Source of the DNA: Pseudomonadota bacterium
GTDB taxonomy: Bacteria; Pseudomonadota; Gammaproteobacteria; Burkholderiales; Thiobacillaceae
Assembly (NCBI GenBank): GCA_021836225.1
Contig: JAKBJA010000067.1
Span: 1-22,128 of the forward strand
Direction of reading: 5' to 3'
Length of the DNA stretch: 22,128 bases
A model generated the notes under the pieces. The model was given only the letters and a program-made list of their open reading frames with translations, did not search any database and had not been told where the DNA came from. How positions within the stretch are numbered: position 1 is the first letter of the stretch; the number at the start of each line of letters is the position of its first letter. Positions 1 to 8,166 of the stretch are shown piece by piece. A program made the translations under genes and the position numbers.

Positions 1-573
1 CGGCAGAGCGTCCAGAAAATCCGCCGGGGTGCGGCGCGAGGTGGTGAGCGTCCAGTGACGATCAGGCGTGCGCGCGAGGATGCTGTTGATCTGCACCTGG
101 ATCGCATCGCTGTCCCATTCGAAATGCGGCGAGGTGCCGCCGATCAGGAGCAGTCCATGGCCCGAATCGCGTGTCGCCGCTGGACGGATGCGGTTCAACG
201 CGCCCTCGGTCACCAGTGTGTGCGCGTCTGCCGCGATGCCATCATGACGCGGCACGATGCACAGATCGAACCAGCGCCGCGGCAGGGTCGGCTTCATCAG
301 CACCACGGTGCGTCCACCGCATGCACGCCGTGCCGCCAGCAGCGTCAGGTGGGTGGCGTGCCCTGCGCCGACGATCAGATCGGGTTCGGGGAGGAGAGGG
401 CCGGGAAAGCGTTTCAGCAGCAGTGCCAGCCAAGCGCGCCAGGCCGGCAGCGCGGGGAGGGTGATCGTCTCGATGGGCGTGGCACGCGCCAGCGCCTCTG
501 CCAGCCCAAGCGACTGGTTCAGATGGCCCGGCTTGCCGTCGCTGGCGATCCAGACGATCCGTGGTGGATGCAT
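1..573 (-). CDS. ELM1/GtrOC1-family protein (Mito_fiss_Elm1, DUF1022), 3' part missing
   Basis: I translated the reverse strand by hand; it stays open from the start codon to the left window edge, about 191 codons from the ATG at 573. The N-terminus carries the family hallmark SDGKPGHLNQSLGLAEAL, and further on come DLIVGAGHATHLTLLAARRA and DLCIVPRHDG, matching the bacterial relatives of plant ELM1. These proteins resemble nucleotide-sugar glycosyltransferases and are suspected to act in envelope glycan synthesis, but the reaction is not established. A TTG at 591 would add six residues (MSDTAG) and would overlap the stop of the small ORF upstream, so translational coupling is possible; the ATG at 573 matches the usual family start better. 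The family call is fairly sure; the biochemical role is unknown. The C-terminal part lies outside the window. Confidence 0.8.
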   Translation of the reverse strand, partial: MHPPRIVWIASDGKPGHLNQSLGLAEALARATPIETITLPALPAWRAWLALLLKRFPGPLLPEPDLIVGAGHATHLTLLAARRACGGRTVVLMKPTLPRRWFDLCIVPRHDGIAADAHTLVTEGALNRIRPAATRDSGHGLLLIGGTSPHFEWDSDAIQVQINSILARTPDRHWTLTTSRRTPADFLDALP

Positions 574-583
574 TCCGGCCGTG

Positions 584-715
584 TCAGACAATGAACCGCC
601 CCGTATCCCGCCAGGGGGCATACCGGGCCTGGATCAACCGCTCATCGAGGAAGCAGGCCTGCATGAACCCGGCATGGTTGGCATCGAGCGACGGATGGGC
701 AGGAGCGTGGGGCAT
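584..715 (-). CDS. small hypothetical ORF, 43 residues (doubtful)
   Basis: An ATG-initiated reading frame of 43 residues lies between thiO and the ELM1-family gene, ending RDTGRFIV-stop. A TTG ten codons further upstream (near 745) is also in frame, after a TAA. The stop TGA overlaps the possible TTG start of the ELM1-family gene, the kind of arrangement seen in translationally coupled operons. The composition is not arginine-rich like most chance frames in this GC-rich DNA. Against it: no clear Shine-Dalgarno sequence, very short, and I recognise no family. It could be a genuine small protein, a remnant of a longer gene, or chance. Confidence 0.3.
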   Translation of the reverse strand: MPHAPAHPSLDANHAGFMQACFLDERLIQARYAPWRDTGRFIV

Positions 716-776
716 GAAGGCGCAGCGTGGGCTTGGGTGGCGCAAAGTTTAAACGATCTTGCGATGACGGCGGCCA

Positions 777-1850
777 CTACAGCGCTTCGCTCCACCGGCG
801 TTCAAGCGCGGCCTGCCAGCGATACGGCGCGGGGTCGAGGGCTGGCGTGTTGCCATCCATCAGGTCGGCCAGCAGTTCGGCCGAAGCGGGCGCCATCGTC
901 ACGCCATAGCGGTAATGCCCGGTGTTGACGAACACGTTGTCGAAATCGGGATGGCGGTCGATGGCCGGAATATTGTCCGGCGAGCCGGGCCGCAGCCCGG
1001 CCCAGTGCTGTACCGGCTGCAACCCGGCCAGCACGGGCAGCAATTCGGCAGCCTCGCTATGCAAACGCTGACGCGTTGCGGCGTCGGTCGATTTGTCGAA
1101 CCCCGCATCCTCCAGCGTGCTGCCCACCAGCACATGACCGTCGCGGCGTGGAATCAGATACAGCCCGTTGCGATACAGGATCGTGTCGAGTACGCCCGGT
1201 TCCAGCTTGAACAGCAGCATCTGGCCGCGGATCGGACGGATGTTCGGTACGCCGGCCAAGCCCGGCAGCGCGATCCCCGCCCATGCCCCGGTGGCCAGCA
1301 CGAACCGGTCAGCGGCGAACGAGCCCTGTGCAGTGCGGACGGCCGTCATCTGACGCGACCGGGGGATGACCGCTTCAGCCGCACAGTGTGCATGGATGGC
1401 CCCGCCCAGCCTCACCACGGCTTCCTGCAGCGCCGCCAGCAGACGCGGATTGCGAACCTGCGCGATATCCGGCAGCCAGAGGCTGTCGCCTGTATTGGTG
1501 CGCTGTGCCGTCAGGCCGTGTGCCTCGCACCAGGCGAGCGCCGCATCGGGTTGGGTCGCCCCCAGCACATGCATGCCGCACCGCCAGTATTCGGCGACAC
1601 GCCCAGACCGTGCTTCGATATCCCCGACCCAGTCCGCATAGGCCGCCATCGAACGCAGCGCCAGTCCGGACAGCGGCTCCGCGTAATCCCACGGCAACAG
1701 CGGCGACAGGATTCCACCCCCCGCCCAGGATGACTCGCCGCCAACGGGGCCGCTGTCCAGCAGAGTGACTTTGTGGCCGCGCTTCAATAAGGCCAAGGCA
1801 GCGCTCAAGCCAGAGACGCCGGCGCCGATAATAAGGATGTTATGCGTCAA
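777..1850 (-). CDS. thiO: FAD-dependent glycine oxidase ThiO
   Basis: 357 residues, the usual length for ThiO and related D-amino-acid-oxidase-fold enzymes. The Rossmann motif GAGVSG sits at residues 9-14, with an acidic residue (Asp32) at the end of the second strand to hold the FAD ribose, followed by the GGESSWAGGG segment near the flavin. The C-terminal substrate domain has Arg287 in GLRPGSPD and Arg314 in HYRYG; their 27-residue spacing equals that of the two substrate-region arginines I recall for Bacillus ThiO (302 and 329). The enzyme oxidises glycine to iminoglyoxylate for thiamine thiazole synthesis. No other thiamine gene is nearby, so a different amine or D-amino-acid substrate cannot be excluded. 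The start is TTG at 1850: the FAD motif begins immediately after it and no ATG is in frame upstream. Divergent from fimT. Confidence 0.82.
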   Translation of the reverse strand: MTHNILIIGAGVSGLSAALALLKRGHKVTLLDSGPVGGESSWAGGGILSPLLPWDYAEPLSGLALRSMAAYADWVGDIEARSGRVAEYWRCGMHVLGATQPDAALAWCEAHGLTAQRTNTGDSLWLPDIAQVRNPRLLAALQEAVVRLGGAIHAHCAAEAVIPRSRQMTAVRTAQGSFAADRFVLATGAWAGIALPGLAGVPNIRPIRGQMLLFKLEPGVLDTILYRNGLYLIPRRDGHVLVGSTLEDAGFDKSTDAATRQRLHSEAAELLPVLAGLQPVQHWAGLRPGSPDNIPAIDRHPDFDNVFVNTGHYRYGVTMAPASAELLADLMDGNTPALDPAPYRWQAALERRWSEAL

Positions 1851-1963
1851 TGAAAAAGCCCGAAATTGCCGTTCATTCTAGCAAACAGGCCACCAGTCAG
1901 CAGACGCTGGAGCTTGTGGGTGCGGATGGATTAAGTTGAGGCTCGTAAACAATCGTGAAAAAA

Positions 1964-2482
1964 ATGACTACCAAACAAACCGGATTCACGCTGATCGAGT
2001 TGATGGTCACCATTGCGGTGCTGGGCATCCTGTTGTCGATTGCCATCCCCGCCTTCCAGAACATGGTGCTCAACAGCCGCATTACGGCGCAGGCCAACCA
2101 GGCGATCACTGCGCTCAACTACGCGCGCAGCGAAGCGGTCAAGCGTGCCGCACCCGTAACGGTGTGTTCTACCAATGGCGGGGCGGCCTGTGCCGGCTCA
2201 ACGAACTGGTCCACCGGATGGATGGTGTTTGCCGATGCGGATGGAGACGGGACGGTTGACGCGGGCGAGGCAGTGCTGCGGGTCTGGCCGGCGCTCGGCG
2301 GCAGCAATACGCTCACTGCCGGAGCCCACTTGCGGGTCACCTTCACGGCCACCGGATTCGCAACCGGGTTTAACGACACTTTCCGTCTTTGCGACTCACG
2401 TGGAAAGGACCACGCGCGAGCCATCATCATCAACGCCATGGGCCGGTCATATGTTGAAAAGGGGACTGCACAATGTCCATGA
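1964..2482 (+). CDS. fimT: minor pseudopilin FimT/GspH family
   Basis: First gene of the pilus-tip cassette. The short basic leader ends in Gly, followed by mature FTLIELMVTIAVLGILLSIA: a prepilin peptidase (PilD) site, Glu5 and the long hydrophobic N-terminal helix. The rest is a GspH/FimT-like globular domain with Cys in VCSTNGGAAC and near the C-terminus (LCDSRG, QCP), which may form disulfides. FimT belongs to the minor pilins that prime type IV pilus assembly; in some bacteria it binds DNA during natural transformation (family knowledge). I chose the ATG at 1964; a GTG at 1955 in the same frame would give a leader starting MKKM, and neither start has a strong ribosome-binding site. The 3' end overlaps pilV by 10 bases, implying coupled translation. 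Confidence 0.85.
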   Translation: MTTKQTGFTLIELMVTIAVLGILLSIAIPAFQNMVLNSRITAQANQAITALNYARSEAVKRAAPVTVCSTNGGAACAGSTNWSTGWMVFADADGDGTVDAGEAVLRVWPALGGSNTLTAGAHLRVTFTATGFATGFNDTFRLCDSRGKDHARAIIINAMGRSYVEKGTAQCP

Positions 2483-2919
2483 TTAGCGGCCAAGCCCGCA
2501 ATGCCAGACATTCCATGCGAGGGTTCACCTTGCTGGAAGTGCTCGTGGCTGTTCTCGTGATGTCCATCGGTCTGCTCGGCTTGGCCGGGCTCATGGCATC
2601 GAGTCTGAAAAATTCGCATAGCGCCTACCACCGTACCCAGGCAACCTGGTTGGCCTATGACGTGCTCGATCGCATGCGGGCGAACCGTCAGGTTGCGCTG
2701 GCAGGGGGCTATAACCTTGCCCTGGACGCAGCCCCGGGCGGCAACGGCCTGGCAAAGGCCGATCTGGCCGAGTGGGACACTGCTTTGGCAGGCACGCTGC
2801 CAGCCGGCGATGGCTCGATAGCCGTCGCGGGTGGTGCCGTCACCATCATTGTCGAATGGAATGACGAGCGAGCGGGCGGCGAAGCCGACCAGCAATTTCG
2901 AGTGGATTCGCAACTATGA
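2473..2919 (+). CDS. pilV: type IV pilus minor pilin PilV
   Basis: 148 residues. After a 17-residue leader ending RG comes FTLLEVLVAVLVMSIGLLGL, the class III prepilin signature typical of PilV, with Glu at mature position 5. The following HRTQATWLAYDVLDRMRANR is the characteristic helix continuation of PilV ("ATWLAYDVLDRMRANR" type). PilV is a minor pilin that, with FimT, PilW, PilX and PilE, builds the initiating tip complex below PilY1. The start ATG lies inside the last codons of fimT, and the stop overlaps the pilW start in an ATGA junction, so the three genes are translationally coupled. Slightly short for the family but complete. The globular C-terminal domain is too variable to interpret further. 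Confidence 0.87.
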   Translation: MSMISGQARNARHSMRGFTLLEVLVAVLVMSIGLLGLAGLMASSLKNSHSAYHRTQATWLAYDVLDRMRANRQVALAGGYNLALDAAPGGNGLAKADLAEWDTALAGTLPAGDGSIAVAGGAVTIIVEWNDERAGGEADQQFRVDSQL

Positions 2920-3974
2920 GAACGCCCTTCCTGATGATGTCTAGTGAAAGACAGCGGGGCTTCTCGCTGGTGGAACTCATGGTTGCCATGACGATCGGCT
3001 TGATCGTTCTGGCCGGAGTGGCATACCTGTATCTGGAAAGCCGACAGTCATTCCGCAGCATGGACAACCTCTCCCGCATGCAGGAAAGCGCGCGTTATGC
3101 GCTGGAAATCATCTCGCGCGACATCCGCATGGCAGGTTACCGGGGGTGCGCAAGTTCAAGCGGGGAATTCCACAACACGCTGAACAAGAACGGCGAATCT
3201 GCCTATAACTTTGGGTTTCCCATCAATGGGTATGATGCGGTGGGCGCCGGATGGTCCCCGGCTTTGACAAATGATACGGGTGGACTGGGAAAAATTACTG
3301 GGCCGACAATTCTGGCAGGGACCGATGCCATCATCCTGCGCAGCGCGTTTGGCGGTGGCGTGACGGTAACAAAAGAGCCGGGCAAAACCTCCGCCGACAT
3401 CAAGGTGACGGCGCCGAATGACCTGGAACCTGGCGACATCGTCATGGTGACGAACTGCAAGGCTGCCAGCGTACTTCAAATCACCGCGCCGTACGGCAAA
3501 GGCGAAGAGAACATCGTCCACAATACCGGCGCTGGCTTGCCGGGCAATTCGACCACGGACCTTGGCGAGAAATATTCCGACAGCGGCGGCGAGATTATCA
3601 AGATGCAGAGCAAAAGCTATTTCATCCGCACCGGTGCCGACGGCCGGCCGGCCTTGTGGCAGTTCGATAACTACAAGGCCGCTGGCGGGGACAATCCCGC
3701 GGAAATCGCGAATGGCGTGGAGAACATGCAGATCCTGTACGGCCTCGACACGACGGGGGACGGCATCGTCGAAAACTACGTCAAGGCCGACGCGGTAGCC
3801 AACTGGGAACAGGTGGCAGCGGTCCGCATCAGCCTGCTGGTGGCCGGCAACGATGACAACGTCACGACTTCCAAACAGAAGTACACCTACGACGGTGCTC
3901 TGGTCACAGCGGCAGACCAAAGACTGCGCCAGGTGTTCACCACCACCGTCAGCGTGCGTAACAGAACGCAGTAG
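2916..3974 (+). CDS. pilW: type IV pilus minor pilin PilW
   Basis: 352 residues, normal for PilW, the largest of the minor pilins. The leader ends QRG, and mature FSLVELMVAMTIGLIVLAGV has Glu5 and the hydrophobic assembly helix. It continues with the PilW-typical MQESARYALEIISRDIRMAG and a YRGC segment. The C-terminal part has the usual VENMQILYGLDTTGDGIVENY stretch, including a DTTGDG acidic loop that might bind calcium, and ends with VRISLLVA and a QVFTTTVSVRNR strand shared by the family. The gene overlaps pilV by 4 bases (ATGA) and is followed 10 bases later by pilX. Parts of the middle (about 3160-3300) look more AT-rich than the housekeeping genes downstream, as is common for variable pilin domains. 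Confidence 0.88.
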   Translation: MRTPFLMMSSERQRGFSLVELMVAMTIGLIVLAGVAYLYLESRQSFRSMDNLSRMQESARYALEIISRDIRMAGYRGCASSSGEFHNTLNKNGESAYNFGFPINGYDAVGAGWSPALTNDTGGLGKITGPTILAGTDAIILRSAFGGGVTVTKEPGKTSADIKVTAPNDLEPGDIVMVTNCKAASVLQITAPYGKGEENIVHNTGAGLPGNSTTDLGEKYSDSGGEIIKMQSKSYFIRTGADGRPALWQFDNYKAAGGDNPAEIANGVENMQILYGLDTTGDGIVENYVKADAVANWEQVAAVRISLLVAGNDDNVTTSKQKYTYDGALVTAADQRLRQVFTTTVSVRNRTQ

Positions 3975-3984
3975 GAGACAGATC

Positions 3985-4515
3985 ATGCGCACCTCACGAT
4001 CCTTGAGTAGCGGCCAACGGCGCCAGGCCGGCGTGGCGCTTATAACCGGGCTGATTTTCCTGGTGATGCTGACCCTCATCGCCCTCGCCGCCATGCAGTC
4101 GACGACGCTGGAAGAGCGCATGGCGGGCAACGCGCGCAGCCGCGATCTGGCCTTTCAAGGGGCGGAAGCGGCCGTGCGCGCGGCCGAAGTCGTGCTCAGC
4201 GGAGCGAGCCTGCCGCCCTTCAACGGCAGCAAGGTGGGTTACTACGCACAACTGGCCAACGCCGCCTCGACCGACTACTGGAAGGCCTATGACTGGGACG
4301 GGAAGTCTGTGGCCTACGTCGGCACGCTCACTGGCGTGAAGGAGGCGCGCTTTGTCGTTGAGGCACTGCCGGCAAACATGGCCAGCGGCGGCGACGATAG
4401 CCTGGTGGCGAAGCCGCTCAGTGGCGGCGAGATTTTCCGTATCACTGCACGCGGCATCGGCACCGACGGAACCTCAACCGTCATTTTACAAACCACTTTC
4501 CGCAGAAGCATTTAA
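3985..4515 (+). CDS. pilX: type IV pilus minor pilin PilX
   Basis: 176 residues. The ATG at 3985 follows an AGGAGA ribosome-binding site at 3973-3978, which also covers the pilW stop. The leader ends QAG and the mature protein begins VALITGLIFLVMLTLIALAA, followed by MQSTTLEERMAGNARSRDLAFQGAEAA, the conserved N-terminal block of PilX. Unlike its neighbours it has no Glu at mature position 5, as in the PilX_N consensus I recall and in type II secretion GspK; subunits of this kind sit at the very tip, where no subunit above needs the Glu5 contact. The C-terminus ends in a typical ITARGIGTDGTSTVILQTTF strand. 31 bases separate it from pilY1, whose adhesin it should help to anchor. Confidence 0.86.
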   Translation: MRTSRSLSSGQRRQAGVALITGLIFLVMLTLIALAAMQSTTLEERMAGNARSRDLAFQGAEAAVRAAEVVLSGASLPPFNGSKVGYYAQLANAASTDYWKAYDWDGKSVAYVGTLTGVKEARFVVEALPANMASGGDDSLVAKPLSGGEIFRITARGIGTDGTSTVILQTTFRRSI

Positions 4516-4546
4516 GAAGCCAGGCTGCAAAACTCAAGGAGTAGTC

Positions 4547-7500
4547 ATGAAAACCTGCCATCCGATCCGGTCTTTCAGCCTTGCGGCTGCCCTGCTTTTG
4601 CCCGCACTGCCCTCGCAGGCCGTGGCACCGATCGCGCTGCCGTCCGCACCGCTCTATCTGGCAGGCGGCGTCGCTCCCAACCTGGTGGTGACGCTGGACG
4701 ACTCGGGGTCGATGGCGTGGGGCTATGTGCCTGACTCAATGGCTAAAAATGCACGCGTAACCAGCGGGTGTGGCCACTCGATTTTTTATAACTACGATGG
4801 CAGCGATACCAAAAGATATTTTCTGTCGGGCGATTACAACGCGCAGTACTACAATCCTGCCACCACCTACCTTCCGCCGCTGAAGGCCGACGGGACACCG
4901 TACACGACGTCATACAGCAGCGCGTATCTCAACGGCTTCGATATCAGCTCGACACCGGTCGACCTGTCCAGCGGGTATCAGCCTTCGTTCGGCTTCCAGC
5001 CCAAGTCCAACCATTGCTACGCGCGGCATCCCGCCGTCGACAGCGGATCCGCCAAGCAATTCAGCAGCGATACGGTCAACGTCGCCGCCTACTATTATCG
5101 TTACCAGACGGGCGGAGGAAGCTGCACCGGTGGCGGCATTTCAAAGACCAATGAAGACTGCTACGTTTACACGACTGTTGGCGCGAGTGAGCAGCAGAAC
5201 TTTGCCAACTGGTATTCGTTCTACCGTACGCGCAACCTTGCGACCGTCAGCGCCGCAACCCGCGCATTCAATAACCTGCCCGACAGCATGCGGCTAGCGT
5301 GGCAGGCGTTGAACAGCAGTTGCGATGACTTCTCCGGCACAGGGTGCGCGGGCTGGGATAGCACAAAAATCGATAATCGTATCCGCGCCTTGAGCAGCAG
5401 CCACAAGCAGGATTTTTTCAAATGGCTGGAAAAGCTTCCGGCGAACGGGGGCACCCCGCTGCGCGCTGCCCTGGGCCGGGCGGGGGAGTATTACCGGACC
5501 ACGACCGGAACCAACAACCCCTATGCCGAGGATCCCCAGGTAACCGAAGGCACGCAGCATGCCTGCCGTGCAAACTACTCGATCCTGATGACTGACGGCA
5601 TATGGAACGGCAGCGCGGCAAGCAAGGTGAGCGACTCGGACAATGTGGACAACAAGTCCGTAAGCCTGCCCGATGGCACCGCTTACACGCCTGCCTCGCC
5701 CTATGCGGATGCCAACTCGGGATCCCTCGCCGACGTTTCGTTCTATTACTGGTCGACCGACCTGCGTACCGACCTCACCAACAACGTGCCGCGCAGCCCG
5801 CGCACCCTGGACAAGCTGGTCGAAGACGGAGACCCCATACCCCCCGCCGACTACTTCGACGCCAAGAACGACCCGGCCAGTTGGCAGCACATGTCGACCT
5901 TCACCGTGGGTCTCGGCCTGACCAACTGGTTCTCGACGCTGACCCCCGCGCTGACCTGGGCTGGCGACACCTACACTGGCAGCTATCCTGACCTGGCATC
6001 CGGAGACCTGAGTCCATTGTGGCCGGTCACCGGCGGGGACAAGGCCGGCAACGTCGCCGACCTCTGGCATGCCGCGATCAACGGCCGCGGCCTGTTCTTC
6101 AGCGCCGAAGATCCTCAATCGCTCAGTGATGCGATGCAGGAAATGGTAAACAACATCATCAGCCGCAGTTCGTCGGCCGCGTCGATCGCCACCAACTCCA
6201 GGCGGCTGGACACCAGCACCAATATCTACCAGGCAAGTTTCGACTCGGGCAACTGGACCGGGGAACTGGAGGCTTTTTCGATCAAGGCCGACGGCACCCT
6301 GGGCGACTCCCAGTGGACGGCCAGTTCCAAGATTCCGGCCGCGGCGGACCGCAACATCAAGACCTTGAACGATGCAACAGGCAATGGCGTTGATTTCGCC
6401 TGGGGAAGCATCAGCGCATCGCAGCAAACTGCGCTGGGCGCGGAAACCGTGTTGAACTATCTGCGCGGCGATCAGAGCAATGAGCAGAGCAAGTGCGGCA
6501 CCTGCACTTACCGCAACCGCACCTCACTGCTCGGCGACATCGTCAACTCCGACCCGCTGTTTGTGAGCGAGGAGAACTTCGGCTACGACAAGCTGAGCGG
6601 CGATGAGGGCACAAACTACGTGACCTACATGGCCGGCAAAAGCGCCAAGAACCCGATGATTTACGTGGGGGCCAACGATGGCATGCTGCACGCGTTTAGC
6701 GCCAAAATGGGCTGGGCGGATACGGACCCCCTGGTGGATTCCGACGGCGACGGCAACAAGGCCAACGATAAAAACGAGTCGGTGGCGACCGCCGATTCCG
6801 GAAAGGAGTTGTTCGCCTATGTGCCGGCGCTGGTGTATGCGAATCTCCCCGAACTGACGAAGCCGGGCTATAGCCATAAGTATTTTGTCGACGGCGCGCC
6901 GACCGTGGGCGATGTCTACTATGGCGGCATGACATGGAAGACCGTGCTGGTCACGCCGCTGGGTGCGGGGGGGCGCGGTGTGTTTGCGCTCGATATCTCC
7001 AAGGATTTTTCAAGCAATGACTTTGGCGGGGGCGACGTGCTGTGGGAGTTTGACGGCAAGAATGCCGCTGCTGGCAGCACGCTGAATGACATGGGCTACC
7101 CGGTGGGCAGTGCTGCAATCGGCCGCTTCAGTGACGGGAAATACTACGCGGTGTTTGGCAACGGCTATGGCAGCGCGAATTGCAGATCGGCCCTGTACAT
7201 GGTGCAGATCGACGCGCCCTCGAATGTGAAGTTCTTTGATACGGGCAAAGGGGATTGCTCGTCTGATGCAACCCAGAACGGGATGTCCACCCCCAGCCTG
7301 GTCGATTACGACGGCGACCGCATCATCGACGCGGTGTTTGCCGGTGACCTGTTGGGGAATTTGTGGAAATTCGATTTCTCCGCAGCAACATGGAAGATCG
7401 CGCTTGGTGGTCAACCCATGTTTACGACGGCGTCGGGCCAACCCATAACCGCGCCGGTGGAGGTGGGCCCAGCGCCTTCTGACGCATCGGGCAAGGCCAT

Positions 7501-8137
7501 GGTCTATTTCGGTACCGGGCGCTACCTGCTTAGCGGGGACGAGACCAACAAGACGGTGCAAACGTTTTACGGGTTGCTGGACGAAGACAAAGTGGTTACC
7601 AGCTTGAACAAGCAATCCATTGGTTATGAAGACGCGACTGCGCGGGTGGTCTTCGATGGTAACGATGGGACTGTGAACTGGAAATCCCAGCAGGGATGGT
7701 ATCTGAACCTGCTTCCGCCTTCGGGAACGGCACAGGGTGAGCGGGTTCTGAGCCCCCCCCTGTTGCGTTACGGCAGGGTGATCTTCAATACGTCCATTCC
7801 GTCGTCCGATCCCTGTGTTCTGGGTGGAACCGGCTGGCTGATGGAACTGGAGGCTGCGACGGGTAGCACGCTGTCCTACAGTGCCCTGGACATGAACGAC
7901 GACGGCCTGTTCGATGAAAAGGACTACGTCGTCATCGGCAAAGACAACAAGGGAAATGATATTAAATCGCCGGTCGCAGGCAAGAAGTCGGGTTCGATGT
8001 CGCTCAACCAGCCGACGGTCATTACCGCAGGCGCCAAGGAGTTCAAGTTCAATTCGGACATCAAGAAGGGGATCAGCGTCACCACTGAAAAATCCGGAAC
8101 GAGCAATCCGCGCAGCTCCTGGCGGCAACTCCAGTAA
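4547..8137 (+). CDS. pilY1: type IV pilus tip adhesin/assembly protein PilY1 (PilC family)
   Basis: 1196 residues with a Sec signal peptide (cleavage probably after LPSQA). The ATG at 4547 has AAGGAG at 4536-4541 upstream. The N-terminal half is a von Willebrand A-like domain: a MIDAS-type DDSGSM at residues 51-56 (Asp51, Ser53, Ser55) and TDG at 349-351. From about residue 660 comes the PilY1/PilC beta-propeller, with LGDIVNSDPLFV, YVGANDGMLHAFSA and GDLLGNLWKFDF. Three acidic loops look like calcium sites: DSDGDGN (from 731), DYDGDRIID (920-928) and DMNDDGLFD (1115-1123). In Pseudomonas the protein caps the pilus, regulates retraction through calcium, and mediates surface sensing and adhesion (family knowledge). 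An eight-C tract lies in the coding sequence at 7753-7760. The gene appears intact and full length. Confidence 0.93.
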   Translation: MKTCHPIRSFSLAAALLLPALPSQAVAPIALPSAPLYLAGGVAPNLVVTLDDSGSMAWGYVPDSMAKNARVTSGCGHSIFYNYDGSDTKRYFLSGDYNAQYYNPATTYLPPLKADGTPYTTSYSSAYLNGFDISSTPVDLSSGYQPSFGFQPKSNHCYARHPAVDSGSAKQFSSDTVNVAAYYYRYQTGGGSCTGGGISKTNEDCYVYTTVGASEQQNFANWYSFYRTRNLATVSAATRAFNNLPDSMRLAWQALNSSCDDFSGTGCAGWDSTKIDNRIRALSSSHKQDFFKWLEKLPANGGTPLRAALGRAGEYYRTTTGTNNPYAEDPQVTEGTQHACRANYSILMTDGIWNGSAASKVSDSDNVDNKSVSLPDGTAYTPASPYADANSGSLADVSFYYWSTDLRTDLTNNVPRSPRTLDKLVEDGDPIPPADYFDAKNDPASWQHMSTFTVGLGLTNWFSTLTPALTWAGDTYTGSYPDLASGDLSPLWPVTGGDKAGNVADLWHAAINGRGLFFSAEDPQSLSDAMQEMVNNIISRSSSAASIATNSRRLDTSTNIYQASFDSGNWTGELEAFSIKADGTLGDSQWTASSKIPAAADRNIKTLNDATGNGVDFAWGSISASQQTALGAETVLNYLRGDQSNEQSKCGTCTYRNRTSLLGDIVNSDPLFVSEENFGYDKLSGDEGTNYVTYMAGKSAKNPMIYVGANDGMLHAFSAKMGWADTDPLVDSDGDGNKANDKNESVATADSGKELFAYVPALVYANLPELTKPGYSHKYFVDGAPTVGDVYYGGMTWKTVLVTPLGAGGRGVFALDISKDFSSNDFGGGDVLWEFDGKNAAAGSTLNDMGYPVGSAAIGRFSDGKYYAVFGNGYGSANCRSALYMVQIDAPSNVKFFDTGKGDCSSDATQNGMSTPSLVDYDGDRIIDAVFAGDLLGNLWKFDFSAATWKIALGGQPMFTTASGQPITAPVEVGPAPSDASGKAMVYFGTGRYLLSGDETNKTVQTFYGLLDEDKVVTSLNKQSIGYEDATARVVFDGNDGTVNWKSQQGWYLNLLPPSGTAQGERVLSPPLLRYGRVIFNTSIPSSDPCVLGGTGWLMELEAATGSTLSYSALDMNDDGLFDEKDYVVIGKDNKGNDIKSPVAGKKSGSMSLNQPTVITAGAKEFKFNSDIKKGISVTTEKSGTSNPRSSWRQLQ
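7753..7760 (+). repeat. C8 homopolymer inside pilY1
   Basis: Eight consecutive C bases encode the Ser-Pro-Pro-Leu stretch in the C-terminal propeller of PilY1. Gain or loss of one base would shift the frame and remove roughly the last 125 residues. In Neisseria the homologous pilC genes switch on and off through a G tract near the signal-peptide region. Eight bases is short for efficient slippage, and runs of seven occur elsewhere here (6967-6973 in pilY1 and 13107-13113 in the essential gene ileS), so this is only a candidate. Confidence 0.3.
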
Positions 8138-8166
8138 TGGCGGACTCGACCTTTGAAAGGACAGGC

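Noticed and set aside
55..594. Plus-strand open frame across the left end
   Set aside because: It is antisense to the ELM1-family gene, has an arginine- and glutamine-rich composition and shows no recognisable domain.
6461..6472. RGD tripeptide in PilY1 (residues 640-642), which might suggest integrin binding
   Set aside because: It lies in the NYLRGD segment that, as I recall, is common across PilY1 proteins as part of the fold. It is not evidence of host-cell binding here.
6967..6973. G7 run in pilY1 as phase-variable tract
   Set aside because: It encodes the conserved GAGGRGVFALD motif, and an equal run occurs in essential ileS (13107-13113), so codon use explains it.
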